This document shows, in pieces, positions 34,941 through 44,490 of a stretch of 64,000 bases of DNA (the first letter of the stretch is position 1; each line of letters begins with the position of its first letter). The notes below the pieces were generated by a model. The model worked only from the letters and a program-made list of their open reading frames with translations, was not told the DNA's origin and made no database searches. Where the stretch lies: assembly GCF_007827455.1 (NCBI RefSeq), contig NZ_VISM01000001.1:1899501-1963500 (forward strand), read 5' to 3'. Made by a program: the position numbers and the translations under genes. The stretch is from Lutibacter sp. Hel_I_33_5 (GTDB lineage Bacteria > Bacteroidota > Bacteroidia > Flavobacteriales > Flavobacteriaceae).

Positions 34941-37631
34941 ATGAAAAATCTTAAAAACTTATTATTCGTAGCGTTGTTTTTTACATCAGCTATGGTCTTA
35001 GGACAAACTAAAGTGTCTGGTACAGTTGTAGACGAAACTGGAGAGCCTTTACCTAGTGCTAGTGTAGTAGAAAAAGGAACTTCTAATGGTACCTCTGCTG
35101 ATTTTAATGGTGTTTTTACACTGACTACCGAATCAGATTCTGGAACAATTGTTGTTTCTTTTGTGGGTTACAAATCTATTGAAGTTAGTTTTTCTTCATC
35201 AAAAACAAAATTAGGAAACATTACGCTTGCTGAAGACGGTAACTTATTAGAAGAAGTAGTTGTTGTTGGAAAAGGTGTAATTGATTTAGCAGGTGGGAGA
35301 AAAACTCCTGTAGCTGTATCAACAATAAAAGCTGCTGAAATACAAAAGAAAATAGGTACACAAGATGTTACTATGACTTTAGTTAATACTCCTTCTGTAT
35401 ATGTTGCGGGTCAAGCTGGAGGTTACGGTGATTCAAGAATGGCAGTTCGTGGTTTTGAACAAGACAACACTGCTTACCTTTTAAATGGACAACCTATTAA
35501 TGGTATGGAAGACGGTAAAATGTACTGGTCTAACTGGTCTGGTATTAATGATATTGCAAGTGCAATTCAAATTCAAAGAGGATTAGGTGCTTCAAAATTA
35601 GCGATATCTTCTGTTGGAGGTACAACTAACTTTGTTACTAAAACTACCGATAAAAGAAAAGGTGGTTATTTTTATGGAGGTGTTGCTAACGATAGTTATT
35701 TTAAATCTACGTTATTTTATAGTACAGGTAAATCTGAAAAAGGTTTTGGTACTTCAGTAATGTTTTCTCACTGGCAAGGTGAAGGGTATAATGAAGGAAC
35801 TAAAGGACAAGGTCAAACTTATTTTATCTCTTTTGGGTATACGCCAAACGAAACACATAACTTTAACTTTTTAATTACTGGTGCTCCACAATGGCACGAT
35901 CAAAACTTTTCTAAAAATATTTCAACGTATCTACAATATGGTAGAAAATATAATAATAACTGGGGTACTTATCAAGGTGAGTATTTAACAGAAAGAAGAA
36001 ATTTCTATCATAAACCAGTAATGAACCTTAACTGGGACTTTAAAATTAGTGATGACACTAATTTATCTACTGTGCTTTATGGTTCTTGGGGTCGTGGAGG
36101 CGGAACTGGTGGTCGTGGTAGAAGAGAAAGAACTGCAGATGGATATATAGATTATAGTGCTATTTATAATAAAAATGCAAAAGCTACTGACGGTTTAGGA
36201 ATTAACTTTGGTAATGATACATATATTACTAGAGCTTCTATGAATTTACATAGTTGGTATGGAGTTGTTTCTAATTTAGAAACTAAAATAAACGATAACC
36301 TAGTATTTAATGTAGGTTTAGACCTTAGAACATATTACGGAGAGCACTTTAGAGTTGTTGAAGATTTTCATGGTTTAACTTCATGGAAAGAAAATATTCG
36401 TTTAAGAGATCAAAATAATAATCATCAAACGTATGGAAGTTTTGGTACTCACAAACAAGTTACTACAACTAGAAGTATGCAAGCAAACCCTTGGGATGCA
36501 TTATTTGCTGATTTTGAGCAAAAAGATAAAATAGCATATAGTAATGATGAGAGAATATCTTATGGTGGTATTTTTGCACAATTAGAATATGCAACAGAAG
36601 ATTTTTCTACATTCTTCCAGGGATCTTTATCTCAACAACGTCACCAAAGATTTGATTACTATCAATATGCTGATCAAACGTTAATCGATGGTACTTCTAC
36701 TCAAGCTACTGGTGCTTTACCAGCTGGAATTGAAGATGGAGTTACTTCAGAAAAAATTTCTAATGTTGGGTATAATGCTAAAGGTGGTATCGGGTATAAC
36801 GTAAACGAAAATAGTAAAGTATTTGCTAATGCTGGTTTTTATTCTCGTCAGCCTTATCATGATAATATTTTCCCTGCTTTTAATAATCAAATAAATCCTT
36901 TTAGTGAAAATGAAAAGATTTTAAGTCTTGAAGCAGGTTACACATACTCTTCTAGTAACTTTAGATCTAATGTGAATCTATATAGAACATCTTGGAAAAA
37001 TAGAGTTACAAATTCATCTAATTTTGTAGGTGGTTTAATACAGAATACTTTAGGTTTTGGAGTTGAACAATTACATCAAGGTATAGAAATTGATTTTAGT
37101 ACACGTTTATTAAATGATCAATTAAGATTAAAAGGTTTTACTTCAATAGGAGATTGGCAATATAAAGGCTCTGCAATTAGTAGAGTACAAGACGAAGATC
37201 AAAATATTATCTCTGAAACTCCAGTTGATGTAGATGGAGGAAAAGTAGGTGATGCTGCTCAATTTACATTGGGTCTTGGGTTAGATTATAACTTTACACA
37301 AGATTTCTCTGCAGATATAGATTGGAGATATTACAATGGTTTATATGCTGATGTTGGTCCTGTAAAAACCAACTTAGAGTTACCTTCTTATGATATTGTT
37401 GATATAGGAGCTTCTTATAGATTAAAAATTGGAGAAGATAACAAATCGTTAAACTTCAGATTAAATATGAATAATGCTTTTAACGAAGTGTATTTATCAG
37501 ATTTAAGAACCAATATTGTTGCTGGAGATACAAATGCAGATGGTACAGATTGGAACGGAATAGACACTGCTAACCAAGGTTATTTTGGTTTAGGTAGAAC
37601 TTGGAACTTTAGTGTTAGATATAGATTCTAA
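34941..37631 (+). CDS. TonB-dependent outer-membrane receptor
   Basis: An 896-residue receptor. A signal peptide (cleavage near VLGQ) precedes a carboxypeptidase-regulatory-like domain (VSGTVVDETGEPLPSASVV, SFVGYKSIEV). Then come a TonB-box-like VVVVGKGVIDLA, a plug (RGFEQDNTAYLLNGQPINGMEDGKMYWSNW, QRGLGASKLAISSVGG) and a barrel closing in RTWNFSVRYRF. The C-terminal Phe suits barrel assembly. No SusD adjoins, so the substrate is unknown. The barrel is Gly-rich (WGRGGGTGGRGRRERTADG). The gene is monocistronic with a strong terminator. Confidence 0.92.
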   Translation: MKNLKNLLFVALFFTSAMVLGQTKVSGTVVDETGEPLPSASVVEKGTSNGTSADFNGVFTLTTESDSGTIVVSFVGYKSIEVSFSSSKTKLGNITLAEDGNLLEEVVVVGKGVIDLAGGRKTPVAVSTIKAAEIQKKIGTQDVTMTLVNTPSVYVAGQAGGYGDSRMAVRGFEQDNTAYLLNGQPINGMEDGKMYWSNWSGINDIASAIQIQRGLGASKLAISSVGGTTNFVTKTTDKRKGGYFYGGVANDSYFKSTLFYSTGKSEKGFGTSVMFSHWQGEGYNEGTKGQGQTYFISFGYTPNETHNFNFLITGAPQWHDQNFSKNISTYLQYGRKYNNNWGTYQGEYLTERRNFYHKPVMNLNWDFKISDDTNLSTVLYGSWGRGGGTGGRGRRERTADGYIDYSAIYNKNAKATDGLGINFGNDTYITRASMNLHSWYGVVSNLETKINDNLVFNVGLDLRTYYGEHFRVVEDFHGLTSWKENIRLRDQNNNHQTYGSFGTHKQVTTTRSMQANPWDALFADFEQKDKIAYSNDERISYGGIFAQLEYATEDFSTFFQGSLSQQRHQRFDYYQYADQTLIDGTSTQATGALPAGIEDGVTSEKISNVGYNAKGGIGYNVNENSKVFANAGFYSRQPYHDNIFPAFNNQINPFSENEKILSLEAGYTYSSSNFRSNVNLYRTSWKNRVTNSSNFVGGLIQNTLGFGVEQLHQGIEIDFSTRLLNDQLRLKGFTSIGDWQYKGSAISRVQDEDQNIISETPVDVDGGKVGDAAQFTLGLGLDYNFTQDFSADIDWRYYNGLYADVGPVKTNLELPSYDIVDIGASYRLKIGEDNKSLNFRLNMNNAFNEVYLSDLRTNIVAGDTNADGTDWNGIDTANQGYFGLGRTWNFSVRYRF

Positions 37632-37653
37632 TTACTAGTCAAAATAAACATTT

Positions 37654-37683
37654 AAAAACCACCTCAAATGAGGTGGTTTTTTT
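37654..37683 (+). terminator. Rho-independent terminator
   Basis: AAAAACCACCTCA and TGAGGTGGTTTTT pair perfectly around AA, then a T run. It ends the TonB receptor transcript. Confidence 0.9.
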
Positions 37684-37730
37684 ATTTATAAATTCTGTAA
37701 CTTTACCAAAAAATTAAAAACTAACTAATT

Positions 37731-38144
37731 ATGATGAAAACGTTACACTCATACTGGGCATATGTTGTTTTAGCAGTATTAATTTATGCAGTAATAAATG
37801 CAATCATTGGATTAGCTAAAAAGAAAGAATTTACTCATAAAGACTTTAGATTAGGGCTCTTTTCTTTAATTACAATGCATATCATGTTTGTTTTAGGATT
37901 GATATTATATATTATTGAAGGAAGGTATCAAAACTTTGGAGAAACTATGAAAGTTGCTGAAGCAAGATTATTAGCATTAGAACATCCTTTAATGATGATT
38001 ATAGCTATAGTTTTATTGACTATAGGCTGGTCTAAACATAAGAAACAAGTAAAAAGCGAATCTAAATTTAAGACATTTACAATTTTTTATGGATTAGCTT
38101 TATTAATAGTTTTATCAAGAATACCTTGGAGTAACTGGTTTTAA
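37731..38144 (+). CDS. Four-helix small membrane protein
   Basis: A 137-residue protein with four predicted membrane helices: residues about 8-28, 42-64, 82-104 and 112-133. Conserved-looking His residues lie in LHSYW, MHIMF and LEHPLMMI, a pattern that recalls small cytochrome-b-like proteins annotated in Bacteroidetes, but haem binding is unproved. It opens a tight operon (gaps of 3 and 4 bp) with an acyltransferase and an acyl-ACP desaturase, so a role near membrane lipids is possible. Confidence 0.7.
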   Translation: MMKTLHSYWAYVVLAVLIYAVINAIIGLAKKKEFTHKDFRLGLFSLITMHIMFVLGLILYIIEGRYQNFGETMKVAEARLLALEHPLMMIIAIVLLTIGWSKHKKQVKSESKFKTFTIFYGLALLIVLSRIPWSNWF

Positions 38145-38147
38145 ATC

Positions 38148-38876
38148 ATGAAAATTTTAAGTTATATACTCTCACCAATCTTTGCATTGGTGTTTTTTTT
38201 ACTATTACTCTTTTTTCATCCAATTCAATGGATAGCATATACTCTATTTGGTCAAAAAGGACATCAAAAGATAGTAAATATTATGAATTGGTTCTTGGTA
38301 AAATCCTTACTTATTTTATGTGTGCCAGTATATTTTAAAAACGAATACGACATTCCGAAAGACACAAATAACATCTTTGTTTCAAACCATCAAAGTATGT
38401 TCGATATTCCTCCAATTATTTGGCATCTAAGAAAACATAATCCAAAATTTGTATCTAAAATAGAATTGGCCAAAGGAATACCTAGTGTATCTTATAATTT
38501 AAGAAAAGGTGGAGCAGCTTTAATCAATAGAAAAGATTCTAAACAAGCATTGTTAGAATTAGGTAAATTCGCAAAAAACATCAATAAAAATAAATGGTCT
38601 GGAGTTATTTTTCCAGAAGGAACAAGAAGTAAAACAGGAAAACCTAAGACTTTTTCCCCAAACGGATTAAAAATGCTTCTTAAATACAATCCTGAAGCTT
38701 TTATTGTACCTTTGACCATCAATAATTCTTGGAAAGTGTATAAATACGGAAAGTTTCCCTTAGGAATTGGAGCTTCAATAAAAATTGAAACACATCAACC
38801 AATACAAGCAAACTCTTTACCTTTTGATGAATTATTAAAAAAAGTAGAAACTACTATAACCAACAGTATAAAATAA
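38148..38876 (+). CDS. plsC: 1-acyl-sn-glycerol-3-phosphate acyltransferase
   Basis: A 242-residue inner-membrane enzyme that acylates lysophosphatidic acid to phosphatidic acid. The catalytic motif H-x4-D is SNHQSMFDIPP. The substrate-binding block FPEGTRSKTG lies about 90 residues later. An N-terminal membrane segment (ILSPIFALVFFLLLLFF) precedes them. It is the middle gene of the lipid operon, followed 4 bp later by the desaturase. Confidence 0.92.
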   Translation: MKILSYILSPIFALVFFLLLLFFHPIQWIAYTLFGQKGHQKIVNIMNWFLVKSLLILCVPVYFKNEYDIPKDTNNIFVSNHQSMFDIPPIIWHLRKHNPKFVSKIELAKGIPSVSYNLRKGGAALINRKDSKQALLELGKFAKNINKNKWSGVIFPEGTRSKTGKPKTFSPNGLKMLLKYNPEAFIVPLTINNSWKVYKYGKFPLGIGASIKIETHQPIQANSLPFDELLKKVETTITNSIK

Positions 38877-38880
38877 TAGC

Positions 38881-39861
38881 ATGTCTATAAAAAACATCCG
38901 AAAGGAAGTAATGCAAACACTAGAAAAAAATATTGATAGTTTTGTAGATGAATTTTTAATTCCCGCAGAAAAAATTTGGCAACCAACAGATTTTTTACCC
39001 AATTCTCAAAAAGATACTTTTATTAGTGAAGTTGAAGAAATTAGAGAACTTTCTAAAGAATTAGACGACGATTTTTGGGTAGTTTTAGTGGGGGATACCA
39101 TTACAGAAGAAGCTTTACCAACCTATGAATCTTGGTTATTAGATTTAGACGGAGTTCATCAAGACCCTGATAATGGATGGGCAAAATGGGTGCGTTCTTG
39201 GACAGCAGAAGAAAATAGACATGGTGATACTTTAAACAAATACTTGTATTTATCTGGAAGAGTAAATATGCGTGAAGTAGAAATTTCTACGCAACATTTA
39301 ATTGCTGATGGTTTTGATATTGGAACTTCTACAGATCCATATAAAAACTTTGTATATACTAGTTTTCAAGAATTAGCAACCTATATTTCTCACAATAATG
39401 TAGCTAAAATTGCACGTAAAAAAGGACATAAAGCCTTGGCAAAAATGTCTAAAATTATTGCAGGTGATGAAATGCGTCATCATGTTGCATATACACGATT
39501 TGTAAAGGAAATTTTTAAAATAGATCCTTCAGAAATGATGTTGGCTTTTCAGCACATGATGAAGTACAAGATTGTAATGCCAGCAATGCATTTAAGAGAG
39601 TCTTTTGGAGCTAAAGGAAGTTTATTTGATGATTTCTCTGCGGTTGCTCAAAGAGTTGGTGTATACACAGGATACGATTATGTAGATATTCTTAAAAAAC
39701 TAACAGAGAGTTGGGAGATTGATAAGATTACAAATTTAACTCCAGAAGCAGAAAAGGCTAGAGATTATTTGATGAAATTACCAGAAAGAATGTATAGAAT
39801 TACAGAGCGAATTGTAATTCCTGATACAAAGTTTAATTTTAAATGGATGATTCCAGCCTAA
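38881..39861 (+). CDS. Acyl-ACP desaturase (fatty acid desaturase type 2)
   Basis: A 326-residue soluble di-iron enzyme introducing a cis double bond into acyl-ACP. The two ligand motifs are EENRHG (Glu110-Gly115) and DEMRHH (Asp196 to His201), in the positions of plant stearoyl-ACP desaturase. Sitting behind plsC, it would supply unsaturated chains for membrane fluidity, useful in the cold. Electron-donor genes are not adjacent. Confidence 0.92.
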   Translation: MSIKNIRKEVMQTLEKNIDSFVDEFLIPAEKIWQPTDFLPNSQKDTFISEVEEIRELSKELDDDFWVVLVGDTITEEALPTYESWLLDLDGVHQDPDNGWAKWVRSWTAEENRHGDTLNKYLYLSGRVNMREVEISTQHLIADGFDIGTSTDPYKNFVYTSFQELATYISHNNVAKIARKKGHKALAKMSKIIAGDEMRHHVAYTRFVKEIFKIDPSEMMLAFQHMMKYKIVMPAMHLRESFGAKGSLFDDFSAVAQRVGVYTGYDYVDILKKLTESWEIDKITNLTPEAEKARDYLMKLPERMYRITERIVIPDTKFNFKWMIPA

Positions 39862-39879
39862 ACAACTTTTTTCTTTGTC

Positions 39880-39905
39880 AAACTAAACTTGTTTTAGTTT
39901 CTCAT
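39880..39905 (+). terminator. Weak terminator-like hairpin
   Basis: AAACTAAA (39880-39887) pairs with TTTAGTTT (39893-39900), followed by a T-rich stretch. It lies in the gap between convergent genes. It is AT-only in stem pairs apart from one, so weak. Confidence 0.35.
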
Positions 39906-39944
39906 ATTTTTATTAAAGATTCGTAGCTACAATTTATACGACGT

Positions 39945-40727
39945 TTAAAGGAATTCAAAATTATCTTTATCATCTAAAAATCGAAATCTTTTTCGAGTGT
40001 TATTTTGACTTTCTTTATCTAAAGAAACTAATAAAACAGTTTCGTTATTTTTGTTGAAACATAGTTCTTTTCCTAAAGAATCGTAACAAGCAGAATGCCC
40101 TGAATATTCGTAATTATTAGCATCTTTACCAACACGGTTAACGCCAATTGTATAAGACATATTTTCAATAGCACGTGCTTTTAATAACGTGTCCCAAGCA
40201 TTAATTCTTGGTTTTGGCCAACTTGCAACATACAATAACAAATCGTAGTTTTGAGTATTTCTTGCCCAAACAGGAAAGCGCAAATCATAACAAATTAGTG
40301 GATTAATTTTCCATTCTTTATAATCAATAATAGTATGATTTTTTCCTGCAGTAAATACTTTGTTTTCACCAGCTAAAGTAAAGGTGTGTTTCTTATCGTA
40401 AAATTCAATTTTTCCTGAAGGAAACACAAACAATAGACGGTTATAGAATTTAGATTCTTCTTCAATAATTAAACTTCCAGTTATAGCTGTATGTTTTTGT
40501 TGCGCAATTTTTTGCATCCACAAAACAGTCTTTCCATTCATAGTTTCAGCAACATTTTCTGCATTCATAGTAAAACCTGTAGCAAACATTTCGGGCAGAA
40601 TAATTAAATCAATAGAAGAAGAAATCGTATTAATTTTCTCTTCAAAAACTTTTCTGTTTTCAGAAGGATTTTCCCAAATCAAATCAGATTGAATAAGTGC
40701 AATTTCTAAAGTAGATTTAGATTTCAA
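39945..40727 (-). CDS. Nitrilase-superfamily amidase (omega-amidase type)
   Basis: A 260-residue cytoplasmic C-N hydrolase. The Glu-Lys-Cys triad is visible: LPEMFATGF (Glu), YDKKHTF (Lys) and PLICYDLRFP (Cys). The sequence pattern fits the YafV/omega-amidase branch, which hydrolyses alpha-ketoglutaramate or alpha-keto-gamma-methylthiobutyramate amides. Partner aminotransferase genes are not adjacent. Upstream, a TATTTTTG box and an inverted repeat overlap the likely -33, suggesting regulation. Confidence 0.85.
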   Translation of the reverse strand: MKSKSTLEIALIQSDLIWENPSENRKVFEEKINTISSSIDLIILPEMFATGFTMNAENVAETMNGKTVLWMQKIAQQKHTAITGSLIIEEESKFYNRLLFVFPSGKIEFYDKKHTFTLAGENKVFTAGKNHTIIDYKEWKINPLICYDLRFPVWARNTQNYDLLLYVASWPKPRINAWDTLLKARAIENMSYTIGVNRVGKDANNYEYSGHSACYDSLGKELCFNKNNETVLLVSLDKESQNNTRKRFRFLDDKDNFEFL

Positions 40728-40756
40728 AGTATGTTATTTAGCATAAATGAGTTTCT

Positions 40757-40790
40757 CAAAAATAAGATAAATATTGTACATTGGTACAAT
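40757..40790 (-). promoter_or_regulatory. Promoter and palindromic operator of the nitrilase gene
   Basis: On the minus strand, TTG (40789-40787), 22 nt, TATTTTTG (40764-40757). The TTG lies within the inverted repeat ATTGTAC-N4-GTACAAT (40773-40790), the arrangement of a repressor site over a -33 element. Confidence 0.55.
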
Positions 40791-40805
40791 AAAAAATGTC
40801 TCTTC

Positions 40806-40834
40806 GCTGTCATTCCTGCGAAGGCAGGAATCCA
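40806..40834. repeat. Short GC-rich hairpin repeat
   Basis: ATTCCTGC (40812-40819) and GCAGGAAT (40824-40831) pair perfectly around GAAG. The GTCATTCCTGCGAAGGCAGG unit resembles a dispersed repeat that I recall from many bacterial genomes. It differs in sequence from the CGAGCGGAG repeats in this window. Confidence 0.6.
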
Positions 40835-40883
40835 ATTACGCTAATTTAATAGATTTCCATTTTTATGGGAAAGACAAGTTTAT

Positions 40884-43631
40884 ATGCAATCTTTTATTTC
40901 AGAAACTTTAGATGATATTTTAAAAAGTACAACTTCTTTTGAAAATGTGGTTTTTGTTTTGCCATCACAACGTGCAGGAGTTTTTGTAAAAAACACCTTA
41001 AAAGATAAAATTTCGACAGGTTTTTTACCTCAGATTTTAAATATTGAGCAATTTGTTAGTGAGATTTCTGAAATCAAAAAAATTGATTCGATTCAATTAT
41101 TATTTCATTTTTATGCTATTTATAAAGAGATAGAGGGCAAACCAGATTCTTTTGATGTTTTTTCTTCATGGGCTATTACAGTGTTACAAGATTTTAATGA
41201 AGTAGATCAACATTTAATTAATTCTAAAGAAATATTTATCTATTTAAGAGATATTGAGCGCTTAAGAAAATGGTCTGTAAAAGGAACTTTTAAAGAAACC
41301 GAACTCATGAAAGATCACTATTCTTTTATGGAAAAACTAGGTGAATATTATACTGCTTTTTATCAATTTTTAATCAATAACAAAAAAGGATATCAAGGAG
41401 TTTTATATAGAGAAGCAACGAATAAAGTAGCAGGTTTTATTGAAAAAAACATACATAAAAAATTCTTTTTTATAGGATTTAACGCATTAAATAAATCAGA
41501 AGAATTCTTATTTCAACGGTTTTTAGAAACAGGAAAATCTCAAGTTTATTGGGATATTGATATCTCATTTTTAAAGTCAAATCATCAAGCAGGAAATTTT
41601 ATAAGAAAATATAAAAGTAAGTGGAAATATTATGAAAAGAATGCGTTGAAAATAGTTGGAAATAATTTTTCAACTCCAAAAAATATTCAGGTAATTGGCG
41701 CATCAAAAAATATTACACAAGTAAAACATTCGGGAGAAATCTTACAAAACTTCTCTAATCATAATAATACTGCATTGGTTTTAGCAGATGAAACTTTATT
41801 ACCAATCACCTTAAATTCTTTGCCAAAAAATGTAGAAGCGATTAATATTACGATGGGATATCCGTTAAAAGATATTCCGACAAGTAATTTAATCTTTGCT
41901 GTTTTTCAGTTGTTTTTAACTCAAGATAAATTACAGAAATCAGCATCAAATCAATTCTATTATAAAGATGTTCTGCGATTTATAAAACATGCTAATATTT
42001 ATAAATTATTTTCTGAACAAAATATTGCTATTGATGTAATTTTAGATAAAACTATTATAGCTCGGAACTCAATGTTTGTTGATGTGGAAACTATTGAATC
42101 CATCAGTAAAAAACTGACAAATAAAGAAGTTTTATTATCGATTTTTAATCCCTTCAACGGAATTTCTGATTTTTTAGAGAGAATTATTAACCTAATCAAC
42201 CTTATAAAAGAAAATACGACCGATTTAGAAAAGGAGTATTTGTACCGTTTTTATACGGCATTTAGACAATTACAAAATTTGCATTCAGAGTTTCATTTTA
42301 TCCAAGATTTAAAGACCTTACATCAATTTTTTATACAATTAATTCAGTCGGAAAGTTTGTCTTTTCAAGGAGAACCATTACAAGGTTTACAATTAATGGG
42401 AATGTTAGAAACACGTGTTTTAGATTTTGAAAACGTAATTATTACCTCTGTAAACGAAGGAATTTTACCTGCAAATAGTAAGCAAAATTCTTTTATCCCT
42501 TTTGATGTAAAAACAGAATTTAATTTACCGACTTATCGAGAAAAAGATGCAATCTTTTCGTATCATTTTTTTAGGTTGATACAAAGGGCTAAAAACATTT
42601 TCATTTTATATAATACCGAAAATGATGCTTTTGGTGGCGGTGAAAAAAGTAGATTTATCACACAATTAGAAATGATGAATATTCATATTGATCAGAAAAT
42701 TGTGAGTCCAAAAGTAGTATCATCATCTATAGATTTAAAAGAATTTAAAAAGAATGAAGAAGTATCAAATCGACTAAAAGAATTAGCAGAAAAAGGACTT
42801 TCTCCATCAGCAATTACCAATTATTTATATAATCCAATTGCTTTTTACAAACAGAAAATTTTAAAAATTAAAGAGTTTGAGGATGTTGAAGAAACGGTTG
42901 CAGTAAATACAATGGGAACCGTAGTTCATGAAACGTTAGAGGAATTATACAAACCTTTTATTGGGCGATTTTTAACTTTTGATGATGTGTCTGCAATGCA
43001 AAAAAAGGTCAAAAATTTGGTTGAAAAACATTTTGCAATTCAATTTAAAAATGGCGATTTAAAAACAGGTAAAAATAGATTGATTTTTGAAGTAGCAAAT
43101 CGATTTGTTGTAAACTTTTTAAAACAAGAATCAGCAATTTTAAAAGATGAAAAAAATACACTTAAAATTATTGCGACTGAACAAAATTTAAAAACGGATA
43201 TTTCTATTGACGGAATTGATTTTCCAATAAAAATTCATGGGCAAGTAGATAGAATTGACGAATTGAATGGCGTTACCAGAATTATTGATTATAAAACAGG
43301 AATGGTAAAAGCGTCTGATTTAAAAATCACTGACTTTACGAGTATTCAAGATTATAAATATAATAAATCGATACAAGTATTGCTGTATGCTTTTTTATAT
43401 ACTCAAAACGAAAACTACGATTTTAATACACCGTTAGAAGCTGGAATTATTTCTTTTAAAAACTTAAAAAGCGGCTTTTTAAAAATGAATTTTTCTTCAA
43501 ACTATAGAACTCCAGATAATTTAATTACACAAGAAAAATTAGATGAATTTATGGAGGAAATAAAATCATTGATTTTAGAAATCTACAATCCAGAAATATC
43601 GTTTAAGGAACCTTTAGAATTGGCTTTTTAA
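40884..43631 (+). CDS. PD-(D/E)XK nuclease family protein, AddB-like
   Basis: A 915-residue protein that looks like the nuclease half of an AddAB-type recombination complex as found in Bacteroidetes. The N-terminal part (VVFVLPSQRAGVFVKNTL) resembles the inactivated helicase fold of AddB. The C-terminal nuclease carries GQVDRID near residues 785-791 and IDYKTG near 800-805, the D and D/E-x-K catalytic elements. The middle region includes ENVIITSVNEGILPANSKQNSFIPF and YHFFRLIQRAK, typical of UvrD-like C-domains. The AddA partner is not in the window. It should act in DNA double-strand break processing. Confidence 0.85.
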   Translation: MQSFISETLDDILKSTTSFENVVFVLPSQRAGVFVKNTLKDKISTGFLPQILNIEQFVSEISEIKKIDSIQLLFHFYAIYKEIEGKPDSFDVFSSWAITVLQDFNEVDQHLINSKEIFIYLRDIERLRKWSVKGTFKETELMKDHYSFMEKLGEYYTAFYQFLINNKKGYQGVLYREATNKVAGFIEKNIHKKFFFIGFNALNKSEEFLFQRFLETGKSQVYWDIDISFLKSNHQAGNFIRKYKSKWKYYEKNALKIVGNNFSTPKNIQVIGASKNITQVKHSGEILQNFSNHNNTALVLADETLLPITLNSLPKNVEAINITMGYPLKDIPTSNLIFAVFQLFLTQDKLQKSASNQFYYKDVLRFIKHANIYKLFSEQNIAIDVILDKTIIARNSMFVDVETIESISKKLTNKEVLLSIFNPFNGISDFLERIINLINLIKENTTDLEKEYLYRFYTAFRQLQNLHSEFHFIQDLKTLHQFFIQLIQSESLSFQGEPLQGLQLMGMLETRVLDFENVIITSVNEGILPANSKQNSFIPFDVKTEFNLPTYREKDAIFSYHFFRLIQRAKNIFILYNTENDAFGGGEKSRFITQLEMMNIHIDQKIVSPKVVSSSIDLKEFKKNEEVSNRLKELAEKGLSPSAITNYLYNPIAFYKQKILKIKEFEDVEETVAVNTMGTVVHETLEELYKPFIGRFLTFDDVSAMQKKVKNLVEKHFAIQFKNGDLKTGKNRLIFEVANRFVVNFLKQESAILKDEKNTLKIIATEQNLKTDISIDGIDFPIKIHGQVDRIDELNGVTRIIDYKTGMVKASDLKITDFTSIQDYKYNKSIQVLLYAFLYTQNENYDFNTPLEAGIISFKNLKSGFLKMNFSSNYRTPDNLITQEKLDEFMEEIKSLILEIYNPEISFKEPLELAF

Positions 43632-43632
43632 C

Positions 43633-44427
43633 TTACTCTTGCCCACTTAAAACTAACAAAGGAATAGTACAATAAAATTCAGATTTTAAAATTGTATTCT
43701 TTTCCCATAATTTTTTAAAGAAGCCTCGTTTACGTCTAAATACACATAACATATCTGGATTGTTAGATCTAAAATGTTCTAAAACTCCCTGGAATGTTGT
43801 CGCATTTTCTGAAACCGTTAGCTTGTTTTCTAACGATTTTAAGTTTTCATTAATTTCTAAATCTTCTTCTGTATAAGAAGGTGTTTTTACTAATAATAAA
43901 TTCACATCAGCTTTAAATGTATCTTTAATATCTTTAAGAGGACTTAAAACTTTACTTTTATTAATAATCCCAGATTTAAAAGCAGTTAACACTCTTTTTA
44001 CTGGCGAAAAAGTAAATCCATGAGGAACTACTAAAACAGGAATTTCTGTCTGCTTTACAATACTTCCAGAAGTATTTCCTAAAAACACCTCTTCCTTAAT
44101 CGAATTACTTTTTGGTCCTGTAACTATTAAATCAATCGTTAATTCTTTATGAACCGCATTAATACTATCAATTACACTTCCTTTAGCAGCAATTAATTTT
44201 ACAGCTACCTTTTTTGTGTCTACAGATTTTACAATTGTACGTAAATACAAGTTCGTTTCACGTTCAATAATACTATCAACATTTATAATAGTTCCTGCTT
44301 TTGTTTGCACATTATAGGCTCTAAAAACAAAAACATCTGCATTAAATTCTGCAGCAAAATCAATAGCGTATTGCAAGGTGCTTACTGCGTTTTCTGAGGA
44401 TCCAATAGGAACTAAAATATGTTTCAT
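43633..44427 (-). CDS. Universal stress protein, two-domain
   Basis: A 264-residue cytoplasmic protein. The first USP domain (residues 1 to about 140) begins MKHILVPIGSSENAVSTLQYAIDFA and ends GNTSGSIVKQTEIPVLVVP, with the GxxSG nucleotide-loop type pattern. A second, less conserved half follows. Its stop codon lies 1 bp from the stop of the convergent nuclease gene. A minus-strand TAACTTTG promoter box lies 20 bp before the ATG. Confidence 0.88.
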   Translation of the reverse strand: MKHILVPIGSSENAVSTLQYAIDFAAEFNADVFVFRAYNVQTKAGTIINVDSIIERETNLYLRTIVKSVDTKKVAVKLIAAKGSVIDSINAVHKELTIDLIVTGPKSNSIKEEVFLGNTSGSIVKQTEIPVLVVPHGFTFSPVKRVLTAFKSGIINKSKVLSPLKDIKDTFKADVNLLLVKTPSYTEEDLEINENLKSLENKLTVSENATTFQGVLEHFRSNNPDMLCVFRRKRGFFKKLWEKNTILKSEFYCTIPLLVLSGQE

Positions 44428-44447
44428 TTCTTTAATTTTTTGTGGTA

Positions 44448-44455
44448 CAAAGTTA
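44448..44455 (-). promoter_or_regulatory. -7 box of the universal stress gene
   Basis: Minus-strand TAACTTTG, an exact TAnnTTTG match, 20 nt before the ATG at 44427. Confidence 0.5.
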
Positions 44456-44490
44456 CGTTTTTTTTAAATGAAAGCGAGTAACTTTACATT

